Below, one piece after another: positions 26,905 to 35,504 of a stretch of DNA of 64,000 bases. Numbering within the stretch: the stretch's first letter is position 1; the number at the start of each line of letters is the position of its first letter. The DNA is from an uncultured Selenomonas sp. (GTDB lineage: Bacteria; Bacillota; Negativicutes; Selenomonadales; Selenomonadaceae): the NCBI GenBank assembly GCA_947167105.1, contig CAMVGU010000001.1, positions 124,001 to 188,000 on the forward strand. Reading direction: 5' to 3'. The notes below the pieces were generated by a model. The model ran no database searches. It had not been told where the DNA came from and worked only from the letters and a program-made list of their open reading frames with translations. Both the position numbers and the translations under genes were made by a program.

Positions 26905-27369
26905 ATGGAAGTCATCATCAGCAATTACCCGGAGGAACAATCATTCCCGCAGGAAATAGAGGATAATGTGCGTATGGCTGCTGAAATGGTCGGCAAGCTC
27001 TATGATGTTGAGAACGGTGAGGTCAGCGTGACCCTTACCAATAACGCATATATACACACGTTGAACAAGCAGTACAGAGGTATTGACAGGCCAACCGATG
27101 TGCTCTCCTTTGCCCTGAATGAAAGCGTGGAGCCGGAGACGGAAGGCGGCCCGGATATAAATGTACTGGGTGATCTCGTCATCTCGGTAGAAAGGGCAGA
27201 GGAGCAGGCGCAGGAGTATGGCCACAGCCTGCGCCGTGAGGTGGCATTCCTTACCGTACACGGGATGCTGCATCTCCTGGGTTATGACCATATGGAGGAT
27301 GAGGAACGCGAGCAAATGGAAGCGGAGCAGCGTTTTGTGATGGAAAAGCTCGGTATCAGCAGGGAGTGA
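26905..27369 (+). CDS. ybeY: Endoribonuclease YbeY
   Basis: Zinc endoribonuclease in 16S rRNA 3' maturation and ribosome quality control. 154 residues. The zinc motif HGMLHLLGYDH (H-x3-H-x5-H) and the upstream RPTDVLSFAL are diagnostic. The ATG starts the base after the phoH stop. In many firmicutes diacylglycerol kinase and cytidine deaminase genes sit between ybeY and era; here era follows by 10 bases. Confidence 0.96.
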   Translation: MEVIISNYPEEQSFPQEIEDNVRMAAEMVGKLYDVENGEVSVTLTNNAYIHTLNKQYRGIDRPTDVLSFALNESVEPETEGGPDINVLGDLVISVERAEEQAQEYGHSLRREVAFLTVHGMLHLLGYDHMEDEEREQMEAEQRFVMEKLGISRE

Positions 27370-27379
27370 GCAAGGAGTA

Positions 27380-28297
27380 ATGGAACAGCAAGCAAGCAAG
27401 CAGTTTAAATCAGGCTTCGTCGCGGTTATCGGACGGCCAAACGTGGGCAAATCGACCCTCATCAACACCCTGATCGGGCAGAAGATCGCCATAATGAGCG
27501 ACAAGCCCCAGACTACGCGCAACCGCATCCTCTGCATCCTTACCAGGCAGGACATGCAGCTTGTCTTCCTGGATACGCCGGGCATACACAAGCCGAAGGA
27601 CAAGCTGGGTGAATACATGGTCAAGTCAGCAGAGGGCACTCTGAAGGAGGTCGATGCGATTCTCTTCGTGGTAGATGCAACGGAGAAAATGGGGCCGGGG
27701 GAGCGCTATATCATGGAGCGTCTGGAGGCTACCAAAAAGCCGGTGATTCTGGTAGTAAACAAGCTTGACCTCATAGAGCGCGAGCAGGCCCTGCCAATCA
27801 TTGCAAACTACACGGCAAAATACGAGTTTGCCGGGGTGGTGCCGATTTCTGCGAAGGAAGAAATTAACTTAGACGGCCTGCTGGAGGAATTGAAAAAGTA
27901 CCTGCCGGAAGGCCCGCAGTATTATCCCGAGGATATGGTCACCGACCAGCCTGAGCGCCTGATTGCGGCGGAGCTGGTGCGCGAGAAGGTGCTGCACCTG
28001 ACCAGGGACGAGGTGCCGCACTCCATAGCGGTGGAGTGCGATGAGATGACGACGCGCCCTAATGGTGATGTCTACATACGTGCCACAATTTATGTAGAGC
28101 GCGAATCCCAGAAGGGCATTGTCATAGGCGCGAAGGGTACGCTGCTGAAGGAAATCGGGGCCCTGGCCCGGCAGGATATACAAAATCTCCTGGGCTCCCG
28201 CGTATATCTGGATCTCTGGGTGAAGGTAAAGAAGGACTGGCGCAATCGTACCGGCGTCCTTCATAATTTCGGCTTTGGGGGCAAGGATAATGCCTGA
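27380..28297 (+). CDS. era: GTPase Era
   Basis: 305 residues. Small-subunit assembly GTPase binding the 3' end of 16S rRNA. G1 GRPNVGKSTL, G2 region PQTTRNR, G3 DTPGIHKPKDKLGEYM, G4 NKLD and G5 SAKE are all present. The C-terminal KH domain has IVIGAKGTLLKEIGALAR. Its neighbours PhoH and YbeY act in the same rRNA pathway. Confidence 0.97.
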   Translation: MEQQASKQFKSGFVAVIGRPNVGKSTLINTLIGQKIAIMSDKPQTTRNRILCILTRQDMQLVFLDTPGIHKPKDKLGEYMVKSAEGTLKEVDAILFVVDATEKMGPGERYIMERLEATKKPVILVVNKLDLIEREQALPIIANYTAKYEFAGVVPISAKEEINLDGLLEELKKYLPEGPQYYPEDMVTDQPERLIAAELVREKVLHLTRDEVPHSIAVECDEMTTRPNGDVYIRATIYVERESQKGIVIGAKGTLLKEIGALARQDIQNLLGSRVYLDLWVKVKKDWRNRTGVLHNFGFGGKDNA

Positions 28298-28317
28298 GAG
28301 CCTGGGAGAGTCACATT

Positions 28318-29055
28318 ATGGCTCTATATAAGACAGAAGCCATAGTCATAGGTACCCGTAACTGGGGCGATGCCGATAAGATGGTGACCTTCTTTACTTT
28401 AGAGCGAGGGGTGGTGGAAGCTGCCGCCTTTGGCTGCCGTCGCCCGCGTTCGCCCTTGTCCGGCAGCATGCAGCTATTCACACATCTGGAAGTGCAACTG
28501 CTGGAAGGACGCCGCATTGATACGGTCAGGCATTGCCTGCAACTGGGACACTACAAAAAACTTAGCGAAGACCTTGTCGCCATGGCCTATGGTGCCTTCG
28601 TGGCGGAATTTCTGCGGGAGTTCATGCCTGCCGGGACACCTGAGCCAAGGGCCTTTCAAGGCTTGCTGGAGATCCTGCAGGCCTTCGAGGAGCGCCATCC
28701 ACGGGTAACAGCACTGGCCGCAGTGCTGCAACTCATGGAGTTCACCGGGCTGCAGCTGCGCTATGAGCAGTGCGTACACTGCGGCCGTGCCATAGAAGGG
28801 GAAGCGGCTTTTTCAGCCTCCGAGGGCGGCGTGCTTTGCAAGGACTGTGGCCAGGACGTACAGATGCAGCCATTTTCGGATGAGCTGAGGCGACTTATGC
28901 TCAGGCTTAGGGATATGGACTGGCAATCAGCCCAGGGCTTTACCATTTCAGGCCGCACATTGGTGCAGGCAGAAAGCCTCATCCTGGGCTACTTGCAGGG
29001 CATGCTTGGCAGGCCGCTTAAGTCCCTGGAATTCATACAGCAATTGGATTCATGA
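28318..29055 (+). CDS. recO: DNA repair protein RecO
   Basis: 245 residues. Loads RecA onto SSB-coated DNA with RecR. N-terminal OB fold (TEAIVIGTRNWGDADKMVTFF, residues 4-24), a helical middle, and a zinc finger with CVHCGRAIEG and CKDCGQD around residues 148-180. In many firmicutes recO follows era, as here. GGGAGAG serves as ribosome binding site. Confidence 0.94.
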   Translation: MALYKTEAIVIGTRNWGDADKMVTFFTLERGVVEAAAFGCRRPRSPLSGSMQLFTHLEVQLLEGRRIDTVRHCLQLGHYKKLSEDLVAMAYGAFVAEFLREFMPAGTPEPRAFQGLLEILQAFEERHPRVTALAAVLQLMEFTGLQLRYEQCVHCGRAIEGEAAFSASEGGVLCKDCGQDVQMQPFSDELRRLMLRLRDMDWQSAQGFTISGRTLVQAESLILGYLQGMLGRPLKSLEFIQQLDS

Positions 29056-29082
29056 CGCCATTAGGAAAGGGCATTTAACGGC

Positions 29083-30966
29083 ATGACAGAACTTGTAGAG
29101 GAAAAATTAAAGCTCCTTCCGGACACCCCTGGCGTGTATATTATGAAAAACGAGCAGGGAAAAATCATCTATGTGGGCAAGGCTATTGTGCTGAGGAACC
29201 GCGTGCGGCAGTATTTTCAATCGGGCAAGCGTCAGGCTCCGAAGGTACGGGCAATGGTCTCCCACATTGCGGACTTCGAGACCATACAGACCCGTTCCGA
29301 GGTAGAAGCACTGATCCTGGAATGCAATCTTATCAAAAAACACAAGCCCCGCTACAATATCAGCCTGAAGGATGACAAGAGCTATCCCTATGTCAAGGTC
29401 ACTGTGCAGGAACCTTATCCACGGGTTTTTGTGACACGCAGGGTCATGAAGGACGGGGCACGCTATTTCGGCCCCTATACGAATGTGACTGCCGTGCATG
29501 AAAGCCTGAAGCTCTTAAAGAGACTCTTTCCCTTGCGTACCTGCAGGCATCTGGAGGATAGGCCCTGCCTGGAATACCATATCAAGCGTTGCCTGGCTCC
29601 ATGCGCAGATAAGATCAGCGCGGAAGAATACGGCGGGATGGTGCGGGCCGTACTGCTCTTTCTGGAGGGACGCACCGAGGAGGTTGAGCGCGAACTGACG
29701 GCCCGCATGGGGGCTGCGGCAGAGGCATATCAGTTTGAACTGGCAGCACGGCTGCGCGACCAGCTTAGGGCGGTGCAAAAAGTTGCCGAAAAGCAGAATA
29801 TCGTGACCGGTGCCGGAGATCAGGATGCTTTGGGGATGGCTCGCTCCGAGCTGGGAGTCTGCGTGCAGGTGTTCTTTATTCGGGACGGCAAGATGCTGGG
29901 AAGGGAGCATTTTATCCTGCAGGGCAGTGAGGAGGAAAGTGACGGTGATATTCTGACAGCCTTCCTGCAGCAGTATTATCACCGTGCAGCTTTTATTCCA
30001 CGGGAGATACTGTTGCCGCTGCCCATCGAGACAGCAGAGCAGGAACTGCTGGAAAAATGGCTCACGGAAAAGAAGCAGGAGCTGTCGGCGAGGGGGCTGA
30101 CTGCCAGTGTACATCTGACATTGCCCCAGCGCGGCACCAAGCATGATATAGTAGAAATGGCTGCCAGCAACGCTGAGAAATACCTGCAGGATGAGGCTGC
30201 CCGCCTGAAGCAGGCTACGGCCCAGACTCTAGGCGCAGTGGAAGAACTCGGCAGGTATCTGGGACTGAAAAAAGCACCGAACCGCATGGAATGTTTCGAT
30301 ATATCCCACATTCAGGGCTCGGAGACCGTGGCTTCCATGGTAGTCTTTGAAGGCGGCCTACCGAAAAAGAGCGATTATCGCCGCTTTAAGATACGCAGCA
30401 CAGAGGGTAAGCCTGACGACTTTCTCTCCATGCGGGAGGTCACGACCCGGCGCTATGTGGGCCTGCCTGCAGAGGAACTGCCTGACCTCATTGTCATAGA
30501 CGGCGGCAAGGGACAGCTTTCCTCGGCGCTGGAGATTATTCGCCATCAGGCGGGGCATATGGATGTGCCGGTGGTAGGGCTGGCCAAGCAGTTCGAGCTG
30601 GTATTCACTGAAGGCGAGCCGGAGCCGGTGGTGCTGCCTCGCCACAGCCAGGCGCTGTACCTGATACAGCGCATCCGTGACGAAGCACATCGCTTTGCCA
30701 TCACCTATCACAGAAAACTCAGAGATAAACGCAATCTGGTCTCCGTGCTGGATCACATTGTCGGCATCGGGCCCAAACGGAGGGAGGCCCTACGCACACA
30801 TTTCGGCACTATTGCGAAGCTGAGAGCTGCAAACGTGGAGGAGCTTGCCGAAGCACCGGGCATGAATCTGCCTGCTGCTGAAGCAGTATATAATTTTTTC
30901 TTGGCCAGGCGCGGGCTGGCAAGTACAGACGGGAATGAAGGGGAAAAACGTGAAGAAAATCATTGA
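29083..30966 (+). CDS. uvrC: Excinuclease ABC subunit C
   Basis: 627 residues. Makes both incisions in nucleotide excision repair. Order: GIY-YIG nuclease (about 12-90, PGVYIMKNEQGKIIYVG), cysteine-containing linker CRHLEDRPCLEYHIKRC, UVR motif near 205-240, the RNase H-like C-terminal nuclease with ECFDISHIQGSETVASMV and VIDGGKGQLSSA, and tandem helix-hairpin-helix motifs (HIVGIGPKRREAL, EAPGMNLPAA). Its 3' end overlaps the PHP gene. Confidence 0.97.
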   Translation: MTELVEEKLKLLPDTPGVYIMKNEQGKIIYVGKAIVLRNRVRQYFQSGKRQAPKVRAMVSHIADFETIQTRSEVEALILECNLIKKHKPRYNISLKDDKSYPYVKVTVQEPYPRVFVTRRVMKDGARYFGPYTNVTAVHESLKLLKRLFPLRTCRHLEDRPCLEYHIKRCLAPCADKISAEEYGGMVRAVLLFLEGRTEEVERELTARMGAAAEAYQFELAARLRDQLRAVQKVAEKQNIVTGAGDQDALGMARSELGVCVQVFFIRDGKMLGREHFILQGSEEESDGDILTAFLQQYYHRAAFIPREILLPLPIETAEQELLEKWLTEKKQELSARGLTASVHLTLPQRGTKHDIVEMAASNAEKYLQDEAARLKQATAQTLGAVEELGRYLGLKKAPNRMECFDISHIQGSETVASMVVFEGGLPKKSDYRRFKIRSTEGKPDDFLSMREVTTRRYVGLPAEELPDLIVIDGGKGQLSSALEIIRHQAGHMDVPVVGLAKQFELVFTEGEPEPVVLPRHSQALYLIQRIRDEAHRFAITYHRKLRDKRNLVSVLDHIVGIGPKRREALRTHFGTIAKLRAANVEELAEAPGMNLPAAEAVYNFFLARRGLASTDGNEGEKREENH

Positions 30967-31798
30967 TCTGCATGTACATTCCTATGTATCGGACGGAAGC
31001 TACCGCCCGGCCGAACTGGCCTGGCTGGCAAAGGACAGGGGCCTTGCCGCCTGGGCCTTGACGGATCATGACAACATATCCGGCTGCCGGGAAGCTGCAG
31101 AGGCTTCCGTCCAGGCAGGAGTGGAATTTATCAACGGCATGGAACTGACAGCAGGCTTTGAAGGGCACAAGCTGCATATCGTATGTCTGGGGTTCGACCC
31201 TGAGCATTCGGCCTGGAAAAATGTATACAGCCGTGTGCGTGCCGTCAAGGAAGCGCGCCTGGATGATATCATAGAGTATGTGCATAACAAGGGCGTGGAT
31301 ATATCCATGGAACAGGTCAGGCAATTTGCCTACGGGCCGCTTGACCGTTATGCCATCATGCGTTATCTGGTGTCCCTGCATATGTACGACCGGGCACAGC
31401 CCCTATGGGACAATTACCTGGACCCGGCAGTGCAGGAATTTGGCCTGAGCGTCAATATCTCTGCCGAGGAAGCCCTGCCGCTGGTGCACGAGGCAGGCGG
31501 CAAGACCTCATTGGCACATTTTCATAAAAGTATCGGCCTGAAAGGACTGACACGGGCAGAGCAGGAGGATAGTATCAGGCGTTTGCATGAGCTGGGCCTG
31601 GATGGCATGGAAGCATATTATCCGAATTATACGGATGAGGACAGGGAATTCGCCGCCCATATGATTGCGAAATACAACCTGCTCGCCACAGGCGGCACGG
31701 ATTTCCATGGCACAAACCGTCCTGGTATAGAACTGGGCACTGGCATAGACTGCAATATGCAGGTGCCATATGAGTTCTTCAAAAAGTTGAAAAAATGA
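30950..31798 (+). CDS. PHP domain phosphoesterase
   Basis: 282 residues from GTG 30950, which has GAAGGGG 6 bases upstream; an ATG at 30935 would add five residues. PHP-fold metal motifs are IDLHVHSYVSDGS at the N-terminus, ALTDHDNISG and GMELTAGF, then a His motif LAHFHKS and GGTDFHG near the end. Closest known relatives are 3',5'-nucleoside bisphosphate phosphatase/RNase AM-type proteins, but the substrate is inferred only. Overlaps the uvrC end by 17 bases; a terminator follows. Confidence 0.88.
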   Translation: MKKIIDLHVHSYVSDGSYRPAELAWLAKDRGLAAWALTDHDNISGCREAAEASVQAGVEFINGMELTAGFEGHKLHIVCLGFDPEHSAWKNVYSRVRAVKEARLDDIIEYVHNKGVDISMEQVRQFAYGPLDRYAIMRYLVSLHMYDRAQPLWDNYLDPAVQEFGLSVNISAEEALPLVHEAGGKTSLAHFHKSIGLKGLTRAEQEDSIRRLHELGLDGMEAYYPNYTDEDREFAAHMIAKYNLLATGGTDFHGTNRPGIELGTGIDCNMQVPYEFFKKLKK

Positions 31799-31813
31799 AA
31801 TACAGGCAGGAAA

Positions 31814-31854
31814 ATCTTCAGGGACGGCGAAAGCTAAATCCTGAAGGTTTTTTT
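31814..31854 (+). terminator. Intrinsic terminator after the PHP gene
   Basis: ATCTTCAGG (31814-31822) pairs with CCTGAAGGT (31840-31848), one G-U pair, large loop, followed by seven T. Confidence 0.8.
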
Positions 31855-31882
31855 GTTGCATATTGGTTAGGAGGGCGTGGCT

Positions 31883-32044
31883 ATGAAAGTATGGGTTTGC
31901 TCAGTTTGCGGCTGGATTTACGATGAGGCTAAGGGAGATCCTGACTATGATCTGTCTCCGGGCGTGAAGTTCGAAGATCTTCCGGAGGATTTCGTTTGCC
32001 CGCTTTGCGGTGTCGGCAAGGATCAGTTTGAGGAGCAGGGGTGA
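31883..32044 (+). CDS. Rubredoxin
   Basis: A 53-residue gene. The iron site is two CxxC knuckles, [15 protein letters not shown] and [15 protein letters not shown], with [19 protein letters not shown] between, the standard rubredoxin length and spacing. One-electron carrier in the cytoplasm of anaerobes, often feeding peroxide or superoxide reductases. ATG 31883 has TAGGAGGG 7 bases upstream. It sits between a terminator and the mdh promoter, so it may be transcribed alone. Confidence 0.96.
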   Translation: MKVWVCSVCGWIYDEAKGDPDYDLSPGVKFEDLPEDFVCPLCGVGKDQFEEQG

Positions 32045-32056
32045 GCCAAAATCAGG

Positions 32057-32086
32057 TTGACAGGCAGCAATAGCAAAGTGTATAAT
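32057..32086 (+). promoter_or_regulatory. Promoter of mdh
   Basis: Perfect TTGACA (32057-32062) and perfect TATAAT (32081-32086) with an 18-base gap, giving a leader of about 80 bases. The strongest-looking promoter in the window. Confidence 0.85.
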
Positions 32087-32097
32087 CTACATGTAAC

Positions 32098-32151
32098 GAA
32101 TCATAAATCTGATTCATGGTAATGAAGCGTTCCGCCGGCCCTGATGCCGGC
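32098..32151 (+). promoter_or_regulatory. Paired hairpins in the mdh leader
   Basis: Two short stems lie in the 5' leader: GAATCA/TGATTC (32098-32115) and GCCGGC/GCCGGC (32134-32151), just before the ribosome binding site AAGGAGG at 32160. They could stabilise the message or regulate it; no known riboswitch is recognised. Confidence 0.35.
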
Positions 32152-32175
32152 ACAAATCTAAGGAGGCAATTCATT

Positions 32176-33126
32176 ATGAAGGTAACTGTTGTTGGTGCGG
32201 GTAATGTCGGCGCAACCGTAGCAAATGTGCTCGCGACGAAGAATTTCTGCAGCGAGGTTGTTCTGATTGATATCAAGGAAGGCGTGTCCGAAGGCAAGGC
32301 CATGGATATCATGCAGACTGCTCATATGCTGAACTTCGATACGACTGTTACGGGCGTGACGAATGATTATGCGGCTACGGCTGGTTCCCAGGTGGTCGTC
32401 ATAACCTCCGGCATTCCTCGTAAGCCGGGCATGAGCCGCGAGGATCTTATCGGCACCAACGCTAAGATTGTGAAGAGCGTTATGGATCAGGCCCTGAAGT
32501 ATTCACCGGATGCGATTTTCATCATCATCTCCAATCCGATGGATGCCATGACCTATCTTTCCTTGAAGGATTCCAAGCTGCCGCGTAACCGGGTGATTGG
32601 CCAGGGCGGTATGCTTGACAGCAGCCGCTTCCGTTATTTCCTGTCCAAGGCTCTGCAGAAGGCTGGCTATCCGGCTACCCCGACTGATATTGATGGCATG
32701 GTTATCGGCGGTCACAGCGACAAGACGATGGTGCCTTTGACAAGCATTGCCACTTACAAGGGTATTCCCGTGAAGCAGCTCCTGACAGATGAGCAGCTCA
32801 CTGAGGCTGTTGAGAGCACGAAGGTCGGCGGCGCTACGCTGACGAAGCTCCTTGGCACCTCTGCCTGGTATGCGCCTGGTGCTGCTGCGGCAGCTATGGT
32901 GGAGGCGATTGCTCTCGATGCCAAGAAGCTCATCCCGTGCTGCGTATATCTCGATGGCGAGTATGGTGAGAAAGACCTCTGCATCGGCGTGCCGGTTCTC
33001 CTGGGCAAGGACGGCATGGAGAAGATTGTGGAGTACAAGCTCGAGGGCGATGAGAAGGCCAAGTTCGACGAGAGCGTAAAGGCTGCCCGCGATACGAACT
33101 CCAAGCTCGGCGATGCGCTGAAATAA
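32176..33126 (+). CDS. mdh: Malate dehydrogenase (LDH-like type)
   Basis: 316 residues from ATG 32176 (AAGGAGG 9 bases upstream). Interconverts malate and oxaloacetate with NADH, a step of the anaerobic propionate/succinate route. The NAD-binding glycine motif is VVGAGNVGATVAN. Substrate specificity is set by SGIPRKPGMSREDLIG, where Arg replaces the Gln of lactate dehydrogenases. Catalytic His is in VIGGHSDKTMVPL, and ISNPMDAMTYL is the Asn loop. Own promoter and terminator indicate a monocistronic, highly expressed gene. Confidence 0.93.
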   Translation: MKVTVVGAGNVGATVANVLATKNFCSEVVLIDIKEGVSEGKAMDIMQTAHMLNFDTTVTGVTNDYAATAGSQVVVITSGIPRKPGMSREDLIGTNAKIVKSVMDQALKYSPDAIFIIISNPMDAMTYLSLKDSKLPRNRVIGQGGMLDSSRFRYFLSKALQKAGYPATPTDIDGMVIGGHSDKTMVPLTSIATYKGIPVKQLLTDEQLTEAVESTKVGGATLTKLLGTSAWYAPGAAAAAMVEAIALDAKKLIPCCVYLDGEYGEKDLCIGVPVLLGKDGMEKIVEYKLEGDEKAKFDESVKAARDTNSKLGDALK

Positions 33127-33142
33127 GCATAGGCAGGTTCTA

Positions 33143-33326
33143 TAGTAAATTTACCGGACAGGCTTCTTAGGGAGCCTGTCTTTTTACTGTACGTTCATTG
33201 ACGCCCCTTTGTTTTCGTAATAAACTTACTGGACACCTTCGGTATCCACACGCCCTTACACGAAATCTAAGCTCCCGCTGCGCCTACGGCTTGCGCTCGC
33301 TAGGATTTCGTAGTAAACTTAGACAT
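33143..33326. repeat. Intergenic repeats and a 17-bp imperfect inverted repeat
   Basis: Between mdh and the glycosyltransferase gene a motif close to TAGTAAACTTACTGGACA recurs three times, at 33143-33160, 33218-33235 and (shorter) 33311-33326. The second and third copies are both preceded by TTCG. Between them TTACACGAAATCTAAGC (33256-33272) is nearly the reverse complement of 33299-33316. The C/G-rich middle has no open frame. This looks like a degenerate small repeat element or repeated protein-binding sites; no further copies were noticed in the window. Confidence 0.5.
33157..33185 (+). terminator. Intrinsic terminator after mdh
   Basis: GACAGGCTTC (33157-33166) pairs with GGAGCCTGTC (33171-33180), one G-U pair, 4-base loop, then TTTTT. 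Confidence 0.88.
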
Positions 33327-33354
33327 ATGTGTTAAGGACTGAGGAGGAAGCAGC

Positions 33355-34080
33355 GTGCCTAACAAGGTAGATATATTGGGTGTCAATGTTGACGCTATGA
33401 CGATGTCGGAGTCTGTTGCGCAAATCGAGACGTATATGGCAGGCGAGGAGCCTATGATGATTGCTACAGCCAATGCCGAGATGATTATGCGTGCCACCCA
33501 GGACGAGGAACTCAGAGACATTCTGAACAGGGCAGCGATTGTCACCGCAGATGGCGCCGGCACGGTCTGGGCAGCCCGTCATTTGGGATATGAGATGCCG
33601 GAGCGCGTTGCAGGCTATGATCTGGCCCAGCAGCTAATGAAGAACTCCGTCCGGCAAGGCCAGCGTATCTATTTTTTCGGCTCTGCACCGGGGGTGGCAG
33701 AGAAGGCCAAGGCCAAGGCGGAGCAGCTCTATCCAGGTATACAGATCGTGGGCACGCGGGACGGCTATTTCACTGAGGCTGATGAACCGGCTATCATAGA
33801 GGACATCAAGGCAAAGCGTCCGCACCTGCTATTGGTTGCCTTGGGAGTTCCCAAGCAGGAAAAATGGCTTGCAAAGCATCAGGCTGAGCTGGGCGTGCCG
33901 GTGGCCATCGGCGTTGGCGGCACGTTGGACGTAATGGCGGGCGTGATGAAACGTGCGCCCCTCTGGATGCAGAAAGCGAAACTTGAATGGCTGTTCCGTG
34001 GTATGCTGCAGCCCAAACGTGCCGGACGGTTGCTGGCCTTGCCAAAATTTGTTCTGAAAGTGCATGGCTCCAGAGGCTGA
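33355..34080 (+). CDS. WecG/TagA/CpsF family glycosyltransferase
   Basis: 241 residues (GT26). Family members add N-acetylmannosamine to undecaprenyl-PP-GlcNAc in teichoic acid, enterobacterial common antigen or capsule linkage synthesis. The motifs TANAEMIMRATQ, VTADGAGTVWAARHLG and VALGVPKQEKWLAKHQ are characteristic, with GVGGTLDVMAGVMKRAP near the end. GTG start with AGGAGG 7 bases upstream. In an outer-membrane firmicute the target polymer is unclear. Not obviously in an operon with psd, which has its own promoter. Confidence 0.92.
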   Translation: MPNKVDILGVNVDAMTMSESVAQIETYMAGEEPMMIATANAEMIMRATQDEELRDILNRAAIVTADGAGTVWAARHLGYEMPERVAGYDLAQQLMKNSVRQGQRIYFFGSAPGVAEKAKAKAEQLYPGIQIVGTRDGYFTEADEPAIIEDIKAKRPHLLLVALGVPKQEKWLAKHQAELGVPVAIGVGGTLDVMAGVMKRAPLWMQKAKLEWLFRGMLQPKRAGRLLALPKFVLKVHGSRG

Positions 34081-34095
34081 CGAAGGTTTCTTCTA

Positions 34096-34124
34096 TTGAA
34101 AACTTGCAGGATCTGAGTTATGAT
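34096..34124 (+). promoter_or_regulatory. Promoter of psd-pssA
   Basis: TTGAAA (34096-34101) and TATGAT (34119-34124) with a 17-base gap. The expected start of transcription lies just before the TTG start of psd at 34153, and this supports that start over an upstream ATG at 34120, which lies in the -10 element. Confidence 0.7.
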
Positions 34125-34152
34125 AAGTGAGGGTTTTGTAGGAGGTGGAGGC

Positions 34153-34788
34153 TTGCATATCGTAAAGGAGGGCTACCCCTTCATTGCGTCCGGTCTGGCC
34201 CTGGCTGTTCTGCTGGGGGCAGCGGTCAGTGTCTATGCCGGAATTGTGCCGCTCATACTGGCATTGTATTTTACGTATTTTTTTCGCAACCCGACACGCC
34301 ATATAGAAAAAAATGCTGCAGTCATCCTGTCACCGGCTGATGGCACGGTGGTGGATGTGGTGAATCTGGAGCACGATGAGGATGCCTTTGTGCCCGGTCA
34401 GTGCAATAAGGTCATTATTTTTATGTCCGTTTTCAATGTGCATGTGAATCGCAGCCCCATTGACGGAGCCATCAAGCTGCAGAAATATTTCTGCGGACGG
34501 TTCCGCCCGGCCTATAAGGATGAAGTCGGCTTTGAAAACGAACATCATCTGATTGGTATTGAGAACAGCCGTCTGCGCATTACCGTGAAGCAGATTGCCG
34601 GCATTTTGGCCAGGCGCATTGTATCCTGGGTCACCTTGGACGATGAACTGAAGCAGGGCGATCTCTACGGCATGATTCGTTTTGGCTCCTGCTTGGAAAT
34701 CGTGATGCCAGCAGATGTGGAGGTAGCCGTCACGAAAGGTGAGAAAGTGACAGGTGGCCTGACTGTAATCGGGAGGATAAAAGATTAA
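34153..34788 (+). CDS. psd: Phosphatidylserine decarboxylase (short form)
   Basis: 211 residues from TTG 34153 (GGAGGTGGAGG immediately upstream), giving the usual start HIVKEGYPFI. Converts phosphatidylserine to phosphatidylethanolamine at the membrane; a pyruvoyl enzyme made by self-cleavage. The cleavage site is Gly-Ser in MIRFGSCLEIVMP; this short family uses FGS instead of the LGST of E. coli Psd. A hydrophobic N-terminal hairpin (about 10-40) anchors it. The catalytic SVFNVHVNRSPIDG is present. The stop overlaps pssA, the preceding step of the pathway. Confidence 0.94.
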   Translation: MHIVKEGYPFIASGLALAVLLGAAVSVYAGIVPLILALYFTYFFRNPTRHIEKNAAVILSPADGTVVDVVNLEHDEDAFVPGQCNKVIIFMSVFNVHVNRSPIDGAIKLQKYFCGRFRPAYKDEVGFENEHHLIGIENSRLRITVKQIAGILARRIVSWVTLDDELKQGDLYGMIRFGSCLEIVMPADVEVAVTKGEKVTGGLTVIGRIKD

Positions 34789-35498
34789 TGGATTATCGGA
34801 AGATCATACCTAATCTCTGCACTTCGATGAACCTGGTGTTTGGCATGTGCTCCATTATGGCTACATTTGCCGGTGATTTCGTTTGGGGTTCCATCTTCAT
34901 TCTGCTGGCGCTGGTTGCAGACGGCCTGGACGGACGTACTGCCCGTTTCTTTGGCGTGGCTAGCGAGATGGGCAAGGAGATGGATTCCCTTTGTGATTTA
35001 GGTTCATTCGGTGTGGCCCCGGCAATCCTGGCCTGGGCTTTTGTGCTGAAGGATTACGGCTTCCTTGGCATGGCTGTTGTGATTTTTTTTGCCTGCTGCG
35101 GCATGTGGAGACTGGCGCGCTTCAATGTAAACGCAGATGTTGTGCATGGCTATTTTATGGGCCTGGCTATTCCGGCCGGTGGCAATATTGTTGCAATGAC
35201 CACCCTGCTGTTCGTGCAGATGGGCGTAGATCCGCATATCTTTGGGCCGGCATATCCGCTGCTGATGGCGATTGTAGCGTATCTGATGGTCAGCCATGTG
35301 CATTACCCGAATTTCAAAGGGGATGGGGGAGAGCCTGTTTACATGGCAACTAAGGTTTTTGCCCTCGTGCTCTTTGCGGCTATCCTGTACGCTGGCATGG
35401 ATGCACTGCTGCCTGCTCTGGCAGCGGCTGTCTTCGTAACCTACGCAGCAAGCGGCATTGTCAATTCTACAATTGCTCTGACGGCAAAGAGAGGCTGA
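34788..35498 (+). CDS. pssA: CDP-diacylglycerol-serine O-phosphatidyltransferase
   Basis: 236-residue polytopic membrane enzyme making phosphatidylserine from CDP-diacylglycerol and serine, the substrate of Psd encoded just before. The CDP-alcohol phosphotransferase motif D-G-x2-A-R-x8-G-x3-D-x3-D appears as DGLDGRTARFFGVASEMG running into KEMDSLCD (about residues 45-70). About seven hydrophobic segments follow. The ATG overlaps the psd stop by one base. Confidence 0.94.
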   Translation: MDYRKIIPNLCTSMNLVFGMCSIMATFAGDFVWGSIFILLALVADGLDGRTARFFGVASEMGKEMDSLCDLGSFGVAPAILAWAFVLKDYGFLGMAVVIFFACCGMWRLARFNVNADVVHGYFMGLAIPAGGNIVAMTTLLFVQMGVDPHIFGPAYPLLMAIVAYLMVSHVHYPNFKGDGGEPVYMATKVFALVLFAAILYAGMDALLPALAAAVFVTYAASGIVNSTIALTAKRG

Positions 35499-35504
35499 TA
35501 GCAA

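Noticed and set aside
32176..33126. Calling this gene lactate dehydrogenase
   Set aside because: The substrate loop has Arg (PRKPGMSRED) instead of the Gln/Asn of lactate dehydrogenases.
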